A stretch of 64,000 nt of DNA. Origin: Trichopria drosophilae. Lineage: Eukaryota > Arthropoda > Insecta > Hymenoptera > Diapriidae. Below, one piece after another: positions 32,381-43,464 of this stretch. The stretch is from contig CM059582.1 in the NCBI GenBank assembly GCA_030407085.1, positions 91,562,501 to 91,626,500 on the forward strand, written 5' to 3'. The position numbers and the translations under genes were made by a program. The notes below the pieces were generated by a model that saw only the letters and a list, made by a program, of their open reading frames with translations, had not been told where the DNA came from and made no database searches. The first letter of the stretch is position 1. Each line of letters starts with the position of its first letter.

Positions 32381-32783
32381 TGTTACCGTCAGAGGTAGAT
32401 TCCTCAGTTACCGACGGAATTAGTGCCATGTATTTTATTTATACGCCGCGCAAAGCACGGTATTCGGTCACGTGCTCAAAGAATCGGCGCCTTCCGTTAA
32501 TGCGCCCACTCGACTCGAGTCAGTCACGTTTTCACTAGCGCTCGAATCAGACGCGGTCCGACTCTGTACGCGACGAGCGAAACCAAGCTATTCAGAAAAA
32601 AAAAGAATCCGCATTTCAATTCGCGGAGTTTCTGTACGCCAAGTACACAATAAAGTACCTGCAAAGGATATAGACGACAATTAAAGTGCATAATTACACC
32701 CGGCTTTCCCTCTCACGAAAATCGCTTCCAATATGGCGGGATCAGCACCAACTTTTTTTATCTTATAGTCACCTTGCGTGACA
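32381..32783 (+). repeat. 3' LTR of the BEL/Pao element
   Basis: Starts TGTTACCGTCAG after the polypurine tract and ends ...CTTGCGTGACA, giving canonical TG..CA ends; the next five bases AGGGA are the target duplication. The last ~29 bases (from TTTTTATCTTATAG to TGACA) are absent from the 5' LTR. Confidence 0.88.
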
Positions 32784-32790
32784 AGGGAAC

Positions 32791-33162
32791 TTACGAATAA
32801 TTTCGATCTTCTGTGTAACATTGATGCGCAGTATCTCCAAGGGTGCAAAGGTTTGCATCGAATTTTTCGTATATTCGCAAAAGAGCATCAGGCACCAGGT
32901 TGAGGGCACCATTCATGTGCTCTATTTTCGTATCAAAGGTCTGCATGGCCAGAGCCCACCGCGCTAGTCGGCCGGTCGGGCCACGCAAATTTCTCAGCCA
33001 CTGCAGACTGCTATCCGTTATGACTCTATAATGCGTTCCTTCGACATAAGGTGGATACTTTTTTACGGCCCAGAGAACGGCGAGGCACTCTTTCTCCATG
33101 TCGGTATACCATCGTTCGGCTTTAGTGAGCACACGACTAGCGAAAATCTTTAAATATTCCAC
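32791..33162 (-). pseudogene. Gypsy-1 RNase H fragment
   Basis: Antisense frame with FASRVLTKAERWYTDMEKEC, LAVLWAVKKYPPYVEGTHYR, VITDSSLQWLRNLRG and GALNLVPDALLR, the RNase H and connection region of Gypsy pol. In Gypsy-2 the homologous motif is VITDHSSLQWL; the histidine codon is deleted here. The frame ends near the BEL/Pao insertion and the protein continues at 25740 on the other side. At 33150 similarity to Gypsy ends abruptly, so RT and gag were lost by truncation. Confidence 0.8.
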
Positions 33163-33420
33163 ATGAAATGTAAAAATTTCCCCAAAATGTTTCCAATTAA
33201 ATTTCAGAAGTTAACTGGACTATTATTTTTGATTTGTTACGAAATCAAAAATGGAAAATAAATTAAAAAATAGCAAGTTGATTTTAATTCCCAAAAATCA
33301 CAAGTGTGAAACAGATTCAATATCTGTCCAAAACACATGAAAAATTCAAAATTAAAAAATCTAATTGATTGAACTTGAATCTGGAGAACTAAAATGGAAA
33401 TCAAAGTAAAGGTTACATTA

Positions 33421-34896
33421 CCCTGGGACGGTCACACTGGGTCCTCTGGACCCATGCCGTTTTTCAGGTTTAAATATCTTTGTAATTACCGTTTGAAATG
33501 GTACTTGTGTCGCCATTTGTTGTTGTCCGGACGTCCCACAATAAATCTCAACGATTGCCGAAGGCCGGCATCGTGCCAGTCTCTGTAGAAACGAGGAGTC
33601 GGGCAGTCGTGAATTGTGAACGGGTCCAAGGGACCCAGAGTGACCGTAGAATTTAGTGTGGAAGTGTAAGTATTATTTTAGTGCAAAATAAATTTTGTTC
33701 TACCGACGAATAATACGATAAATGGCATATGTAATATGAAATTTACATGAATCTAAGTTTTTCAGTTCATCTGATATGACACTGGTGTCGTACACACCGA
33801 AGAAGAACAAAGTAGTGCTTCTCGTTTCGAATCACAACCGTTCTACAGAGATTAAAGACAAAAAATCCGTTATTGTCCTGGAATACAACGCAACGAAAGG
33901 CGGAACAGACTGCTGCGACTGGTTATGCCATTCTCACACCGTCAGCAGGAAAAGTAATCGATGGCCTATGCGAGTTCTATTGGGAATGTTGGACCAAGCG
34001 GCAGTGAATGCAAGAATTTTATTCAAGTGCCACGAAAAGAACATCGGTAAATCGATGAAAGCATCGGCAAAATTCTGCTTGGATCAGCTGGTGATGCACC
34101 TTGTCCGGCCACACCTCCAAAATCGCTACGCTAATTCTCTCCTAAAAAACTTATTTACGAGTGAATATCAGGGCGATTTTGGGAATAGACACTCATGCGC
34201 CGCGAACTGATCAAGGGCCAAAGCAGTTGACCACAAAACACAGATGTGGCCTTTGTAAATCGAGTGCCGATCGGAAAACGAAAACACAGTGCGCTTCTTG
34301 TCTTCGCCCAATGTGCAACGAACACAGGTCCCATATGTGCACTGATTGCGTTGCGGAGGATTGATTTTTTCTTGATTTTTTTACCAATTTTGTAAACATG
34401 TATTTCATATGACCCGCACGTGTTAAATAAATGAATTTTTCCGCATAAAAGAACGTTTACTATCACTAATTATTCAATTTGCATGTTCCAATTTACCTTA
34501 TAAATCATACGTCATTTGTCACAATTCAAACTTCAAAATAAATACACTTTTTGAAAGATTCATATCAGGACTATTTTTTTCTTCAAAGTACTATACTTTG
34601 AGAGTAAAATGCCGCTAGTTTCATTAAAAAAAAAAACATTAAATTTTTTATGAATTTTTTAGTGAAAAAAGCTAAAATTTGCTAAAAATGTTTTGTCTAT
34701 GGTTTTTTACTATTAAAAGTAATAAATAAATCTAAAATACCCATTGCATTCCATAAAACATACCTTAAAGTAACTCCCGTTCAAATTTCAAGTCATTACG
34801 TCAATTAGAAGCCAAATGACAGTAACATTTCGGCTCTAGGTCCAGCGGACCCAGAGTGACCGAAATGTTATTTTATCGAGGTGTGACCGTCCCGGG
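33421..34896 (+). mobile_element. internally deleted piggyBac-like element
   Basis: Inverted ends CCCTGGGACGGTCACAC (33421) and GTGTGACCGTCCCGGG (34881-34896) with TTAA at 34897-34900, the piggyBac target; the left flank reads ATTA and has lost one base of TTAA. Subterminal words GGGTCCTCTGGACCC (33439) and GGTCCAGCGGACCCAGAGTG (34838) are also related by inversion. Total 1476 bp, about half a normal element; the N-terminal half of the transposase is missing. Confidence 0.85.
33776..34364 (+). pseudogene. piggyBac-like transposase, C-terminal part
   Basis: The frame at 33776-34210 has VVLLVSNHN, the block VIVLEYNATKGGTDCCDWLC (the family's NATKGGVDxxD motif, containing a catalytic aspartate), WPMRVLLGMLDQAAVNARIL and further helices. 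After a frameshift near 34180-34200 the frame at 34161-34364 adds the cysteine-rich zinc finger HRCGLCKSS...TQCASCLRPMCNEH...CTDC, which binds the element ends in piggyBac-type enzymes. The upstream catalytic aspartates are deleted, so it is inactive; the ends may still have been mobilised in trans. Confidence 0.88.
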
Positions 34897-34900
34897 TTAA

Positions 34901-36335
34901 GAAAAAGATTCAAAACTCCGTATTAATTTGTATATGATAATTTACGATTAAGTTTCAAAACAATGAAATACTCTTGTCTGAATTTTGAAAACATTACAAA
35001 AATTTACGTTACTGTTTTTTCGGTATGAATGAATTTCATTCAATGTAAATCCAGGGACAGCAACATGCGCCGCCGCGCCGATTGCGTCACGCTATGTACA
35101 GGCCAACGTGCTTGTCCTTACCTGGGGTGGTACAGGGAGGAACTGTGGAGAAAATCGCAAAGTTACGAACGTAAACAATGTTCGTTAACGAGAAACCTTC
35201 TCGGAATAATAACAATAACAAATCTATTATTTTCGACTTTTTATTACTCTATTGTTTCCTGAAACTATGAAAATAAATCACATGCAATTAGAGGGAATTA
35301 TTTATGATGATAATTTCAAAACATCAATATGAAAATGAAAATGAAATTAATCATATGCAATTTAAAGACTTAAATATTCAAAAAGAAATTCGAAAATAAA
35401 TGAAGTAAAAATTGAGTTTTCAGGAATCAAAACATTTAAATAAAATCAGAAAACGTGACGAAAAATATATTTATTATACATTTAGTTTAGATACTCGTGG
35501 AGAACTTCAGCAAATAATCTTAAAACACATAAAAATTATAACCAAACACAAATTTCAAACCTAAAATTCTCGAGCAGGCATAAAAAATAATTACAACTTT
35601 TATCGTAGGGAAATTTTAAATAAGAGTCTATAGGAGTCTTTAAAATAAATGAATATTATTTTTTAAAATTTGTTACAATTTCAGGTATCTTTGCTGCAAA
35701 TAAAACGAATGCTATTTTATGAAAATAATGCTAATTTATTTTAGCGACCAGTAAAGAGATTCGTACATTAAATTTTCCAATGAAAAAGATTAAATTCCTT
35801 TTGAAGCCCACTAGTGAAGCTCAAGTTTTATATTCTTATTTAATCACAATTTTAATGAATGCCTAAAAATAAAACATGAACTGCTATAAATTCATGTAAT
35901 ATAAAATGTAATTTCTTTATATCCAATGTTGTAAATTTAGAGACGGTGTGTACTTGCTGTTGTTGACAGACCATTGAAGATCGCATGTTTTTATCAGAAT
36001 ATTTATAAACACCACATTTTCTTAACTATCGATTGCCATCCATAAATTCATATACATTTTTCTCTCGGATATATCCCAATATTCGGATATTGAACTAGCG
36101 TCAAAAAATAGGATTCGTTTATGTACAAATTGAATTTTAAATCTGCATTTGCTGTTTTTTCTACTTTAAATTGCTATTCCTAACCCTCTTGTGCGCAGAC
36201 CTGAATATATTCGTCCAAACTAAGTTGTTTTATTATACGCCAGGGCGAATATCCTGGATAATTTTTTATAAAATCATGGCATAATCAGAAAATTATGTAT
36301 TAAATAAGGATCTGATTTTTAAATTTCAAAATGCA
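34901..36335. other. AT-rich DNA, no gene recognised
   Basis: No motif recognised in any frame. A GC-richer patch at 35050-35165 lies in a 77-codon frame (35029-35262) without recognisable similarity. Confidence 0.5.
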
Positions 36336-36339
36336 AAAT

Positions 36340-36745
36340 AGCGAATCGAATATGGAGGACTAATTTTGAAGAAATCATTGAATTCTCATAAAAATTAATA
36401 TCTGTTTTTTTTTTGTTGCTAATAACAATTTGAAAGTTCAAATTTCATGATTCAAAATGAGCAAGACAATGTGGTGAACTAATTTCGCAAAAATAATTGA
36501 ATGATTATAAAAATTGATGCTTGGGGGTTTTTGGGGTCGCTGATAACGATTCTGAAGTTCAAATTTCAAAATTCAAAATGGCATTTCTAAAGCAAGAATA
36601 TAAATTAAAAAATTAAGGACACAATGCTCTTATATAAAATTGTAGTTATTTCTTTTGTGACAATTTTTTAAAACTTAGTCTGCCACATTGGAGATGTCAT
36701 TTTGAATTTTGAAATTTTTATACCAGATTCGTAATCAGCAACCTC
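36340..36745. repeat. units of the CGCTGATAACGATTC / TTCAAAATGGC dispersed repeat, both orientations
   Basis: Forward units near 36410-36480 and 36520-36590 (GTCGCTGATAACGATTCTGA, AAATTTCAAAATTCAAAATGG); an inverted unit at 36680-36745 (ATTTTGAATTTTGAAATTTT, CAGATTCGTAATCAGCAACC). Same family as 3920-4290 and 52.85-53.6 kb. Confidence 0.65.
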
Positions 36746-37089
36746 AACAACCGTATTTAATACATATATTAATATCGAGCCATACAAAAAATATGTGCGT
36801 TTGGAAACTACTTTTACAGCGAAAAACCGTGCGTAGGGGAGTTAAAGTTACTGTGTTGTACATAAAAGTGAGACTAATTTCAATAGACTTAACTGCCTGT
36901 CGTGCACCCAGAATAGCAAAGTAGTCTCCAATAACCGAATCCAACTTAACATTTAGAAGAAGTTTGGTATAAGCAAACTTAATTGTTCAATATAACAGTA
37001 ACCCCTAAGAAAAAAAATGGAATGTTCTATTGAAGAAATGATTAAAGAATTCAATTTAAGAATACCTATTTCCGTGAAACACTTCTATC

Positions 37090-37630
37090 ATATATCACAA
37101 TGAACTGCCAGACCGGGTGCGTTTATCTTTTTTTACCTAACGACTGTTCAGTACGCCTGTGTTTATTTGTAAATATTATACTTTTTTAAGTTAACCCTTA
37201 AGGTGCCCACGGCATTTTTCGTTGGCCCTTAGAAATAACACTACTCTATAAATAATAGGGGCCATCTGTGGGGTCTCTAGGTACCTCGGGGGCGCTTTAA
37301 GGGTTAAAGTACTGATAAAATCGGCCGATGAGCTGTTCGGTTACTTTTTTATGTACTATGGGTGTCTGACTTTTAAAATCATATTCTTAATCGATGCGGA
37401 GATAAAGGCATCAATCCTTGGTGATTAGTCTAAACTGCCAGATCGGGTGCGTTCATCTTTACTTTACCTAAACAATGTGCGGTCAAAGATTCGTGATTTG
37501 CGCGACCACATAATTGCACAACTTTTCTTTACACTATCACCCTTTGCAAGTAACCCTTCGTGATCGGTCTGAACTGCCATATCGAGTGCGTTCGTCTTCG
37601 ACTTACGATTCGTGACTTGCACTATGACAT
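37090..37630 (+). repeat. three degenerate units with GAACTGCCAGATCGGGTGCG
   Basis: The phrase occurs at about 37100, 37433 and 37570 followed by TT(T/C)ATCTTT.CTTTACCTAA. The first two are ~335 bases apart, the extra length being explained partly by the MITE at 37195-37303; the last two are ~137 apart. Function unknown. Confidence 0.55.
37195..37303. mobile_element. 109-bp MITE flanked by TTAA
   Basis: CCCTTAAGGTGCCC at the left pairs with GGGGGCGCTTTAAGGG at the right, giving ~15-bp imperfect inverted ends, flanked by TTAA at 37191-37194 and 37304-37307. TTAA flanks suggest mobilisation by a piggyBac-type transposase. Confidence 0.65.
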
Positions 37631-37639
37631 AAGTAAAAT

Positions 37640-38190
37640 GTTCGGGGAACCAAGTAAGTAAATTTTCTAGTGAAATTCAAAGTCTTCACTTTGGGGGATC
37701 AAAAACGCAACTGAACCTTCAAAGAGCAGTCTTTTATAACCGAGAAATTAATAAGAATAAAATGACTTGTGTCACTTTTATCACTATTTCTGAATGTCTT
37801 AGTCATGACGTATCTTCAATTTGGGCGCATTTTCAGCCAGTACTAATTCTGATAAAATCTACTGTGCCTGATCTCAAAGCAATATGTTTTCAAAGCGTTG
37901 GACAACCTACCCAGTACAAGTATGTTATATTTTAGTTATCTTTCACGTACAGATTCAAAATGCATTTGCATAGCACCATGTCAACTTTTTGTCTGTTTAC
38001 GATGAAGGCTAGACTCTCATATTTTTTGAACTCACAGGGGCAACAAATATCACGAAAAGAAAACAGAAAACTATTTCTAACGAATATTCGACCACTGAAA
38101 AAGTTGTTCGTCGCTCTGCTCGGTTAAAAAAAATTAACTGCGTAATTATAAAATAATTTTAAGTTATAATTTTTTTTTATTTTATTTTTT
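37640..38190. other. no gene recognised
   Basis: AT-rich, ending in an A/T homopolymer-rich block (38130-38196). No coding motif seen. Confidence 0.5.
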
Positions 38191-38199
38191 TTTACGAGG

Positions 38200-38602
38200 G
38201 ATGAATGCATTCGGCACTATAGTGGTGGCTAACCCCCCGTGTGTCGGATTGCCTTACCTTTGCTATTAACGGTACGGTTTACCGACTAAAGCCCTAACCT
38301 CACTTGTCCCTCCAATATCCACCTGCGCATTCTGCAGCAGAAAAGTGACTCCGATATTCATCGCTTCAGATGCAGACTGCACCGGGCCATTTCACAACTG
38401 CAAACACTCCCCCTACCATTGGATTAGTGGCTACAGGATCTCGTGTGTTTTCAGTAGACGGAGTGATCCCAGAACTACTGCTTTCTGCATTCGGGCTGGT
38501 CTCGTTCCGCCCAGTACTGCTTTCTGAATTCGGTCTAGTCTCATTCCTACCAGCACTGTAATTGCAAGCACAACGAGCTTGACTTTCAATCCTCCATAAC
38601 AT
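38200..38602 (-). repeat. element-derived segment homologous to 41060-41260
   Basis: Antisense frames of the two loci share the peptide pattern SAESS.(T/S)GI.PS.E.TRD..TNPMV.GV and the DNA word GTTTACCG.(C/A)TAAA. Here the pattern is preceded by two 39-base tandem units encoding GRNET.PN.ESST. The parent element is not recognised; the composition is that of a LINE ORF1 or 5' region. Confidence 0.5.
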
Positions 38603-39000
38603 TTACGGATATTGAACAGGAGCTCCTGATATATCGTCTGTTTTTCGTCTACTTTACTGAGTATATTTGTCAAGTGACAAGTCAAATTCTTGGACATTTC
38701 GAAAGAGTCGTCCATGCAATAGTTTGCCGATCTGAGACGAACTGGGCACAGTCTAATGACTGATTCAGCTTTCTGTGCACAACTACGTCCCACGTTGAAA
38801 ACCAGACCAAGGTTTCGTGCCACTCGTTCCGCCGCGTTGTACAAATAAAACGCCCCCTTCTCCTGAATTTCATGCCGATGAACTACCAACATCAGGGGAT
38901 TCTCTGTTCGATTAATCACGTCGCAAGCTATTTGGAGGGCTAATTTTTCACGCATACACTCCAGGATCAAAAGGCCACGACTTTCCATTTTTCGGGGCAA
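38431..39000 (-). CDS. unrecognised antisense ORF, probably element-derived
   Basis: 189-codon frame from ATG 39000 (MPRKMESRGLLILECMREKL). It contains FYLYNAAERVARNLGLVF and SANYCMDDSFEMSKNLTCHL, with several cysteines but no motif I can name. Its last ~40 codons overlap the repeated segment at 38200-38602 in a different frame, implying a frameshift after KVKLVVLAI. A single-copy host gene is not excluded, but the neighbouring repeat makes a mobile-element origin more likely. Confidence 0.3.
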   Translation of the reverse strand: MPRKMESRGLLILECMREKLALQIACDVINRTENPLMLVVHRHEIQEKGAFYLYNAAERVARNLGLVFNVGRSCAQKAESVIRLCPVRLRSANYCMDDSFEMSKNLTCHLTNILSKVDEKQTIYQELLFNIRKCYGGLKVKLVVLAITVLVGMRLDRIQKAVLGGTRPARMQKAVVLGSLRLLKTHEIL

Positions 39001-39429
39001 GTATAGTTATTCCAGGGAAGATCTTGGATGCAATCCAATCATTTATATTTAACATTAGTATTTATTTTTTTCTTCTTCTTCTAATGTGTTGGTCGAGTAA
39101 AACAATATTCAAGATAAACATAGTTCAGCATGAAATTCTCTATACGTTAATATATTTTTTAATTCGTTTTTCGACTTTTTGAAGCTCTATCTACTGCGGT
39201 ATCGGGCGGTTTGAGCGCCTAAGGCGTTTTTGCATCCGGGCACTCAATTACTATTCTCCTGTCTCTAGCAAGCATCGGCCATGCACTGTGCAAAGTTTGC
39301 TGCACATAGTGCCTACTTCTTCAACGACTAACTATCAGCCATTTTCTGTTACAAGCCTAGACAACCTTCACGTTTATCAAGCTATAAATTCATAATATTC
39401 AGTCACGTGGAAGAAGTCCTGATGGACTG

Positions 39430-41040
39430 TCCTTCTCTCACATTATGCGCCTTATACATTCGCCTGTTCCTTTCATCATGGCCCTTTATAATTCATCTAT
39501 GGAAACCTGAATCTATCCCAACATTTGGAAATCGACATTATACCTTTAAACAAAACAGTATCTCATATTTCTCCTTCCGAAACTAGGCCCATAGCAAATA
39601 TATCTCACTTGGCCAAATCTTTTCACTTTCTTGTAGTCAACAAATACCTACGTTTCTTGAGACAAATCATTTATTAATCCACATACAATCTGGGTTCCGA
39701 CGTATTGAAACTGCACTTCTTAAATTCGCAGAAGAAATACGCATAGCAATTGACAAAGGGGTATATCTCATTTTAGTTCTTTTTTATTTTAAAAAGGCCT
39801 TCGAGTCGATAAACCCATTTCTACTAAACGCTATGAAGGACATAGGTTCCTCAAATGGTGCAGCACAAAGGGTGTTCTCATACATACCATGTAGAACACA
39901 ATCTGTAATGGACCTAGATGGTATTCCACCAGAATGCCTGATGAGTACATCTGGAGTTCGTAATGGTCAAATCCCGGTCCTATATTCTTTTTAATCTTTG
40001 TAAATTCCGTCTTATAATCGCTAGTCTTTTGTAATGCGTCCGCTATAATGGTTGCAGATGATCTCCAAATTTATTTGACATCTGCATTGGAAGACATAAA
40101 TGCCACCATTATCAAAAATCACGATGGACAGGCGGTAATGGAATCGTCTGAGTCGAAGGGTCTAACTTTAAATTAAAAAAAAACAGGCTATTATTTTTGG
40201 CTTACCGCGAAATTTGCCAAAGCTAAGAGCTTATACAATATTTCCCTCTAGAAATTGAAGGTACTACTGCTCCTTTCGTCGATAGGGTTGCAAATCTAGG
40301 AATTATCTTGCCGTATGATTTCACTTGGGCAGCCACGTGGCTAAAATATCAAAATCTATTTTCCTTTACAATAAAAAAATTATTAGTGGAGTCATTGGTA
40401 TTATCTCACATTGACTATGTTTGCCTCGTTTATGATAATGTATCTGAATATATAAACGATAAATTACAACGACTTGTAAAAAGTACAATTAGATTTACAT
40501 ACTTTTTGAAACGAGATACCCATATTACACCTACTCGTCGTAAATTAGGTTGGATGACTGTCGAAATGCGCCGCACGTATTTTCTCGTATTATAGTGTTT
40601 GAAATGTTGTTGACAAACATACAGGAATTTTGTCTTGATGTCAGCAACGAATTGCGTTGGTCAACACGCTTGCACTCCTCGGGCTTTCATGTCCCCAGGT
40701 GTCGGACTGTTACCCGAGAAAAATCATTCGTTTTATCAGGCACCCGGTTGTGGAATGTTCTGCCGGATAGTACTAGGAATGCTAGCAGTATCACTGTATG
40801 TACGAAGAAATTAGAGAAATATTTAATCGACAATAATATCAAGCGAGCTGAATTTTTCAAAAGGAATTAAAAATCATGTTTTTATTTTTGGCGTATATCC
40901 ATTATTATTCTTCACGTAGCAGTATTTATATTTTACTACTTTTTAGTATCATATAATTGCGTTATAAAAATTGTACTTCAATCAATGTATTAAATCCTTG
41001 TGTTACCACACGATTTTATAATTATGGTATATGTTCTGGA
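39430..41040 (+). mobile_element. decayed Jockey/CR1-like LINE
   Basis: Broken frames on the plus strand follow a reverse transcriptase from start to finish: PSETRPIANISHLAKSF and LLIHIQSGFRRIETALL (near 39580-39720), LFYFKKAFESINPFLL (palm aspartate replaced by Y, 39785), MVADDLQIYL (ADD, 40047), then NLGIILPYDFTWAA and VLSHIDYVCLVYDNVSEYIN in the thumb/C-terminal part. Many stops and frameshifts show it is old. Confidence 0.75.
40308..40870 (+). pseudogene. C-terminal part of Jockey/CR1-like RT
   Basis: Frames 40308-40595 and 40550-40870 together cover the region after the RT active site: KKLLVESLVLSHIDYVCLVY, LQRLVKSTIRFTYFLKRDTH, ITPTRRKLGWMTVEMRR, then VPRCRTVTREKSFVLSGTRL and WNVLPDSTRNASSI. 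The SGTRLWN.LPD ending is characteristic of Jockey/CR1-type and related LINE polymerases. A frameshift near 40590 separates the halves. The frame ends at TAA 40868-40870 and AT-rich 3' sequence follows. Confidence 0.75.
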
Positions 41041-41059
41041 TAGAATCGAAGTGCGATAT

Positions 41060-41395
41060 TTATGGCACCATAGGGGGTTGATGATGTTGGTTAACCCCTC
41101 CTGCCGGACTCCCTTTCCCTTGATGTTCAGGGCAAGGTTTACCGGATAAAACCACTCCCTCTACCATCGGGTTAGTGGTTGCAGTATCTCGTGTGATCTC
41201 AGCAGACGGAGAGATCCCAGTAGCACTGCTTTCTGCACTCGGCCTGCGATGGAATTCCAATCCCTGGCAAGGTTGCTAAGAGTCCAGGGCTCACCAGCTT
41301 TAATAAGCAAACGTGGAGGTGAGAGTAGGCCATTTGGAAAGATAGGCTAAGATGCAGCTTTTTCCATAGCCGCATTGTGTTACGCATCATTCCCT
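41060..41395 (-). repeat. second copy of the element-derived segment of 38.2-38.6 kb
   Basis: Antisense frame 41060-41260 reads PSAESSATGISPSAEITRD and further, matching the segment near 38.4 kb in the same orientation. The decayed LINE at 39.4-41.0 kb lies between the two copies. Sequence beyond 41260 (to 41395) has no recognised match. Confidence 0.5.
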
Positions 41396-41529
41396 TTTGG
41401 CCCCTGGTAGCAGAGCGTGGTTTTTCGTGGGTTTTCCTTTACATATTACGAGGTCTACCTTAAGTATGAATTTGATCATTAGGAGCATCCATGAAGTATA
41501 TAATACAACAGGTTATAAAACAAAATCGT

Positions 41530-41598
41530 CAGCGTCAAGAATTGAATCCCGGTCATCTACGCAGAACCATGAACCATAACCACTCGGCCCAGTCGCTG
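41530..41598 (-). tRNA. tRNA-like sequence, probably a SINE head
   Basis: On the minus strand the stretch starts CAGCGACTGGGCCGAGTGGT, with a good A box (TGGGCCGAGTGG), and contains a B-box-like GGGATTCAATTC; its ends pair 6 of 7 (CAGCGAC with GACGCTG). D and T arms pair poorly and the length (69) is short, so this is more likely a tRNA-derived SINE or pseudogene than a working tRNA. Confidence 0.35.
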
Positions 41599-41604
41599 AG
41601 ATAA

Positions 41605-42340
41605 AATGATTACCTAATAATGATTAGCGGGAAAGGATACTAAATATGATCATGGTTCAAACTATTCCAAAAATGAATTTTCAGTTGAAAAGATAAGCAT
41701 CAATAGAAGACATATGAAATATAAAGCATTTAGGATAGAGAACAAAATATACATTTTTTCTACATTTTTTAATCAATATGTGATTTGCTAAAAACCTGCT
41801 TTAATAAACTTTTTGATGTCATTTTGTCAGTGTTTGTATGACTTTAGTGTACCGTTTAGTTATGCTTTAAATTTACCCGACAAATTTTGGAACAATTGAG
41901 TATTTACAAAAATACTACTTTCCAGAAGACTAAGGAGAAAATTTAATGATTTTCAATGTAGTATTCTAAGATGTTTGGCCATTATAAGGTGTGCAGAATT
42001 ACTTTCAAGGCCATATGCAAGATCACAATGGCGTTTCTACTTGACTCCGACAATTTTATGTAAGATGGGGAATGTGTAATTATAAATTAATTTTTAAACA
42101 GAATGTATATTGCCAATATAAGTTTTATACTTTCGTGAAACGTAATAAGTAATTGTGATTCCGAGATACATGAGCGGATCACAATAATTCACTTTGTTGT
42201 CGACCATGTCTGAATTGATTAAATAAAACATTGGTTTTGTACTGTAACTCCCCCCTTTTGACAGAGAGGGATTAAAAGAATTTAACGCAATTTAGTTGTA
42301 ATATAATTAGAAATATATATTTGATATGCTCGCTCTGAAA
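41605..42340. other. AT-rich DNA, no gene recognised
   Basis: No coding motif or clear repeat seen. Confidence 0.5.
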
Positions 42341-43464
42341 CTTGATGACAGTTTACGCTGACAACAAAAAGGGTTGGAACGTGCAGCGCTATGACCGGGC
42401 TCGGGTTCGAAGTCACTCGACGGCGGTACTTCTTTTGAAACGACCGGGAGTTCGAGATTTTCACTCGCGGATACACTTTGAGTCACTTAATGAAAAGAGC
42501 CTACTTACAGGCCATGGTCCGGCGCGTGGGTGGACGCCCGTTCTCGTAGATGAGACTGACGGCGTCCGCTTGACAGGTAGTGGCGTCGGTCCAGATCCTT
42601 TCGGTTCCGAAATTACACCTTGGAACGGCACTGCAATCACGGTACTAACTGCGGTTGAACACGTCGGTGAAAACACGGGGCGCACAGGAAAACGATATCG
42701 GATATACTCTTCACGTAAGAGACTGCTCGAGACTCCCGGACTTCGTGCACGGCGGAGCGCCTGCGAACCGGCGTGTTCGCGCTTGCGCGGCCCGCGCGGG
42801 AGAGAGAGGTGCGATATCGGGCTCTTCCGCGGTAACGTAGTCATCGGGGTGTCGACGAGCACCGTCTTCGGGGCCTTCATTCCCCGCTACCGGGCCGAGT
42901 ACATCCGGTCTATGGGGCTAGCGTCCCCCTTCGTCGCGAGACCTCCTTCCCCCCAGTAATCGCTGTGGACATTCGTCTCTTTTAATTTGATAACCGAGCC
43001 TTACCCTCCGCGAAGCTTTAAGGCTCGGGCACCATGGCGAGGGGCCGGGATACGCCCGGCCAACACGCCCTCCGTGAGGAGAGATACCAATTTTCCCGTT
43101 AGTTGCAAGACCAACGGTATCCCTCGGTCAGGGTCGGGGCACTTTCCAACCCCTACGGCCCAGCGAGGCCACGTTGCACAGCTCACCCGCCGGGGCCCCT
43201 GAAGGGGACCCCTAACCCAGCTTGCGGGCTTTAAACCACTACCCCCACGAGTCGAGCACGAATCGGCTGGCGGGGTGGTACCGCCCATCATCAGTGGTGG
43301 GATGTCCGTGGGTCAACTTGGCCCACTTCCAGTTGCGCCCCTTGCCGGCGCGGGACTGGTCACCCAGCTCAGGCAGTGCGGGCTTGTTAATCCCGTAGGG
43401 GATGGGTACCGGACTCCAGAGCCCCCCCTTGCCATTCTCGGCAACGAGGGATTGGAACACATCC

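Larger units (their letters stand above)
25744..32783 (+). mobile_element. BEL/Pao LTR retrotransposon, nearly complete
   Basis: Two LTRs (25744-26116 and 32381-32783) enclose a primer-binding site, a 5' leader, one gag-pol frame and a polypurine tract (GAGGCGGGCGG before 32379). The 5-bp target duplication AGGGA is at 25739-25743 and 32784-32788; removing the element rejoins the Gypsy-1 sequence in good alignment with Gypsy-2. LTRs differ at only 3-4 positions in the shared ~373 bases, so insertion was recent relative to the other elements. No envelope gene is seen. Confidence 0.93.
24414..33162 (-). mobile_element. Gypsy-1: 5'-truncated Gypsy LTR element, split by BEL/Pao
   Basis: Antisense element made of two parts, 24414-25743 and 32789-33162, separated by the BEL/Pao insertion. 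The 3' end is placed at TGTAGTAGCTGGGCTCTACGG (24414), because nearly the same word (TGCAGCAGCTAGGCTCTACG, 45916) follows the pol gene of Gypsy-2. The part beyond 33162 that should encode RT and gag is absent. Sequence between 24434 and 24670 would be the 3' LTR; it includes a C run at 24510-24526. Confidence 0.75.

Noticed and set aside
35029..35262. 77-codon frame in a GC-richer patch
   Set aside because: No recognisable domain or neighbouring structure; could be chance.
41530..41598. Functional tRNA gene
   Set aside because: A and B boxes and an acceptor stem are discernible, but D and T arms pair poorly and the length is short; listed only as tRNA-like.
42342..42959. 205-codon plus-strand frame in GC-rich DNA
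   Set aside because: No motif, complete overlap with antisense frames, and location next to an R1-like remnant; best explained by composition.
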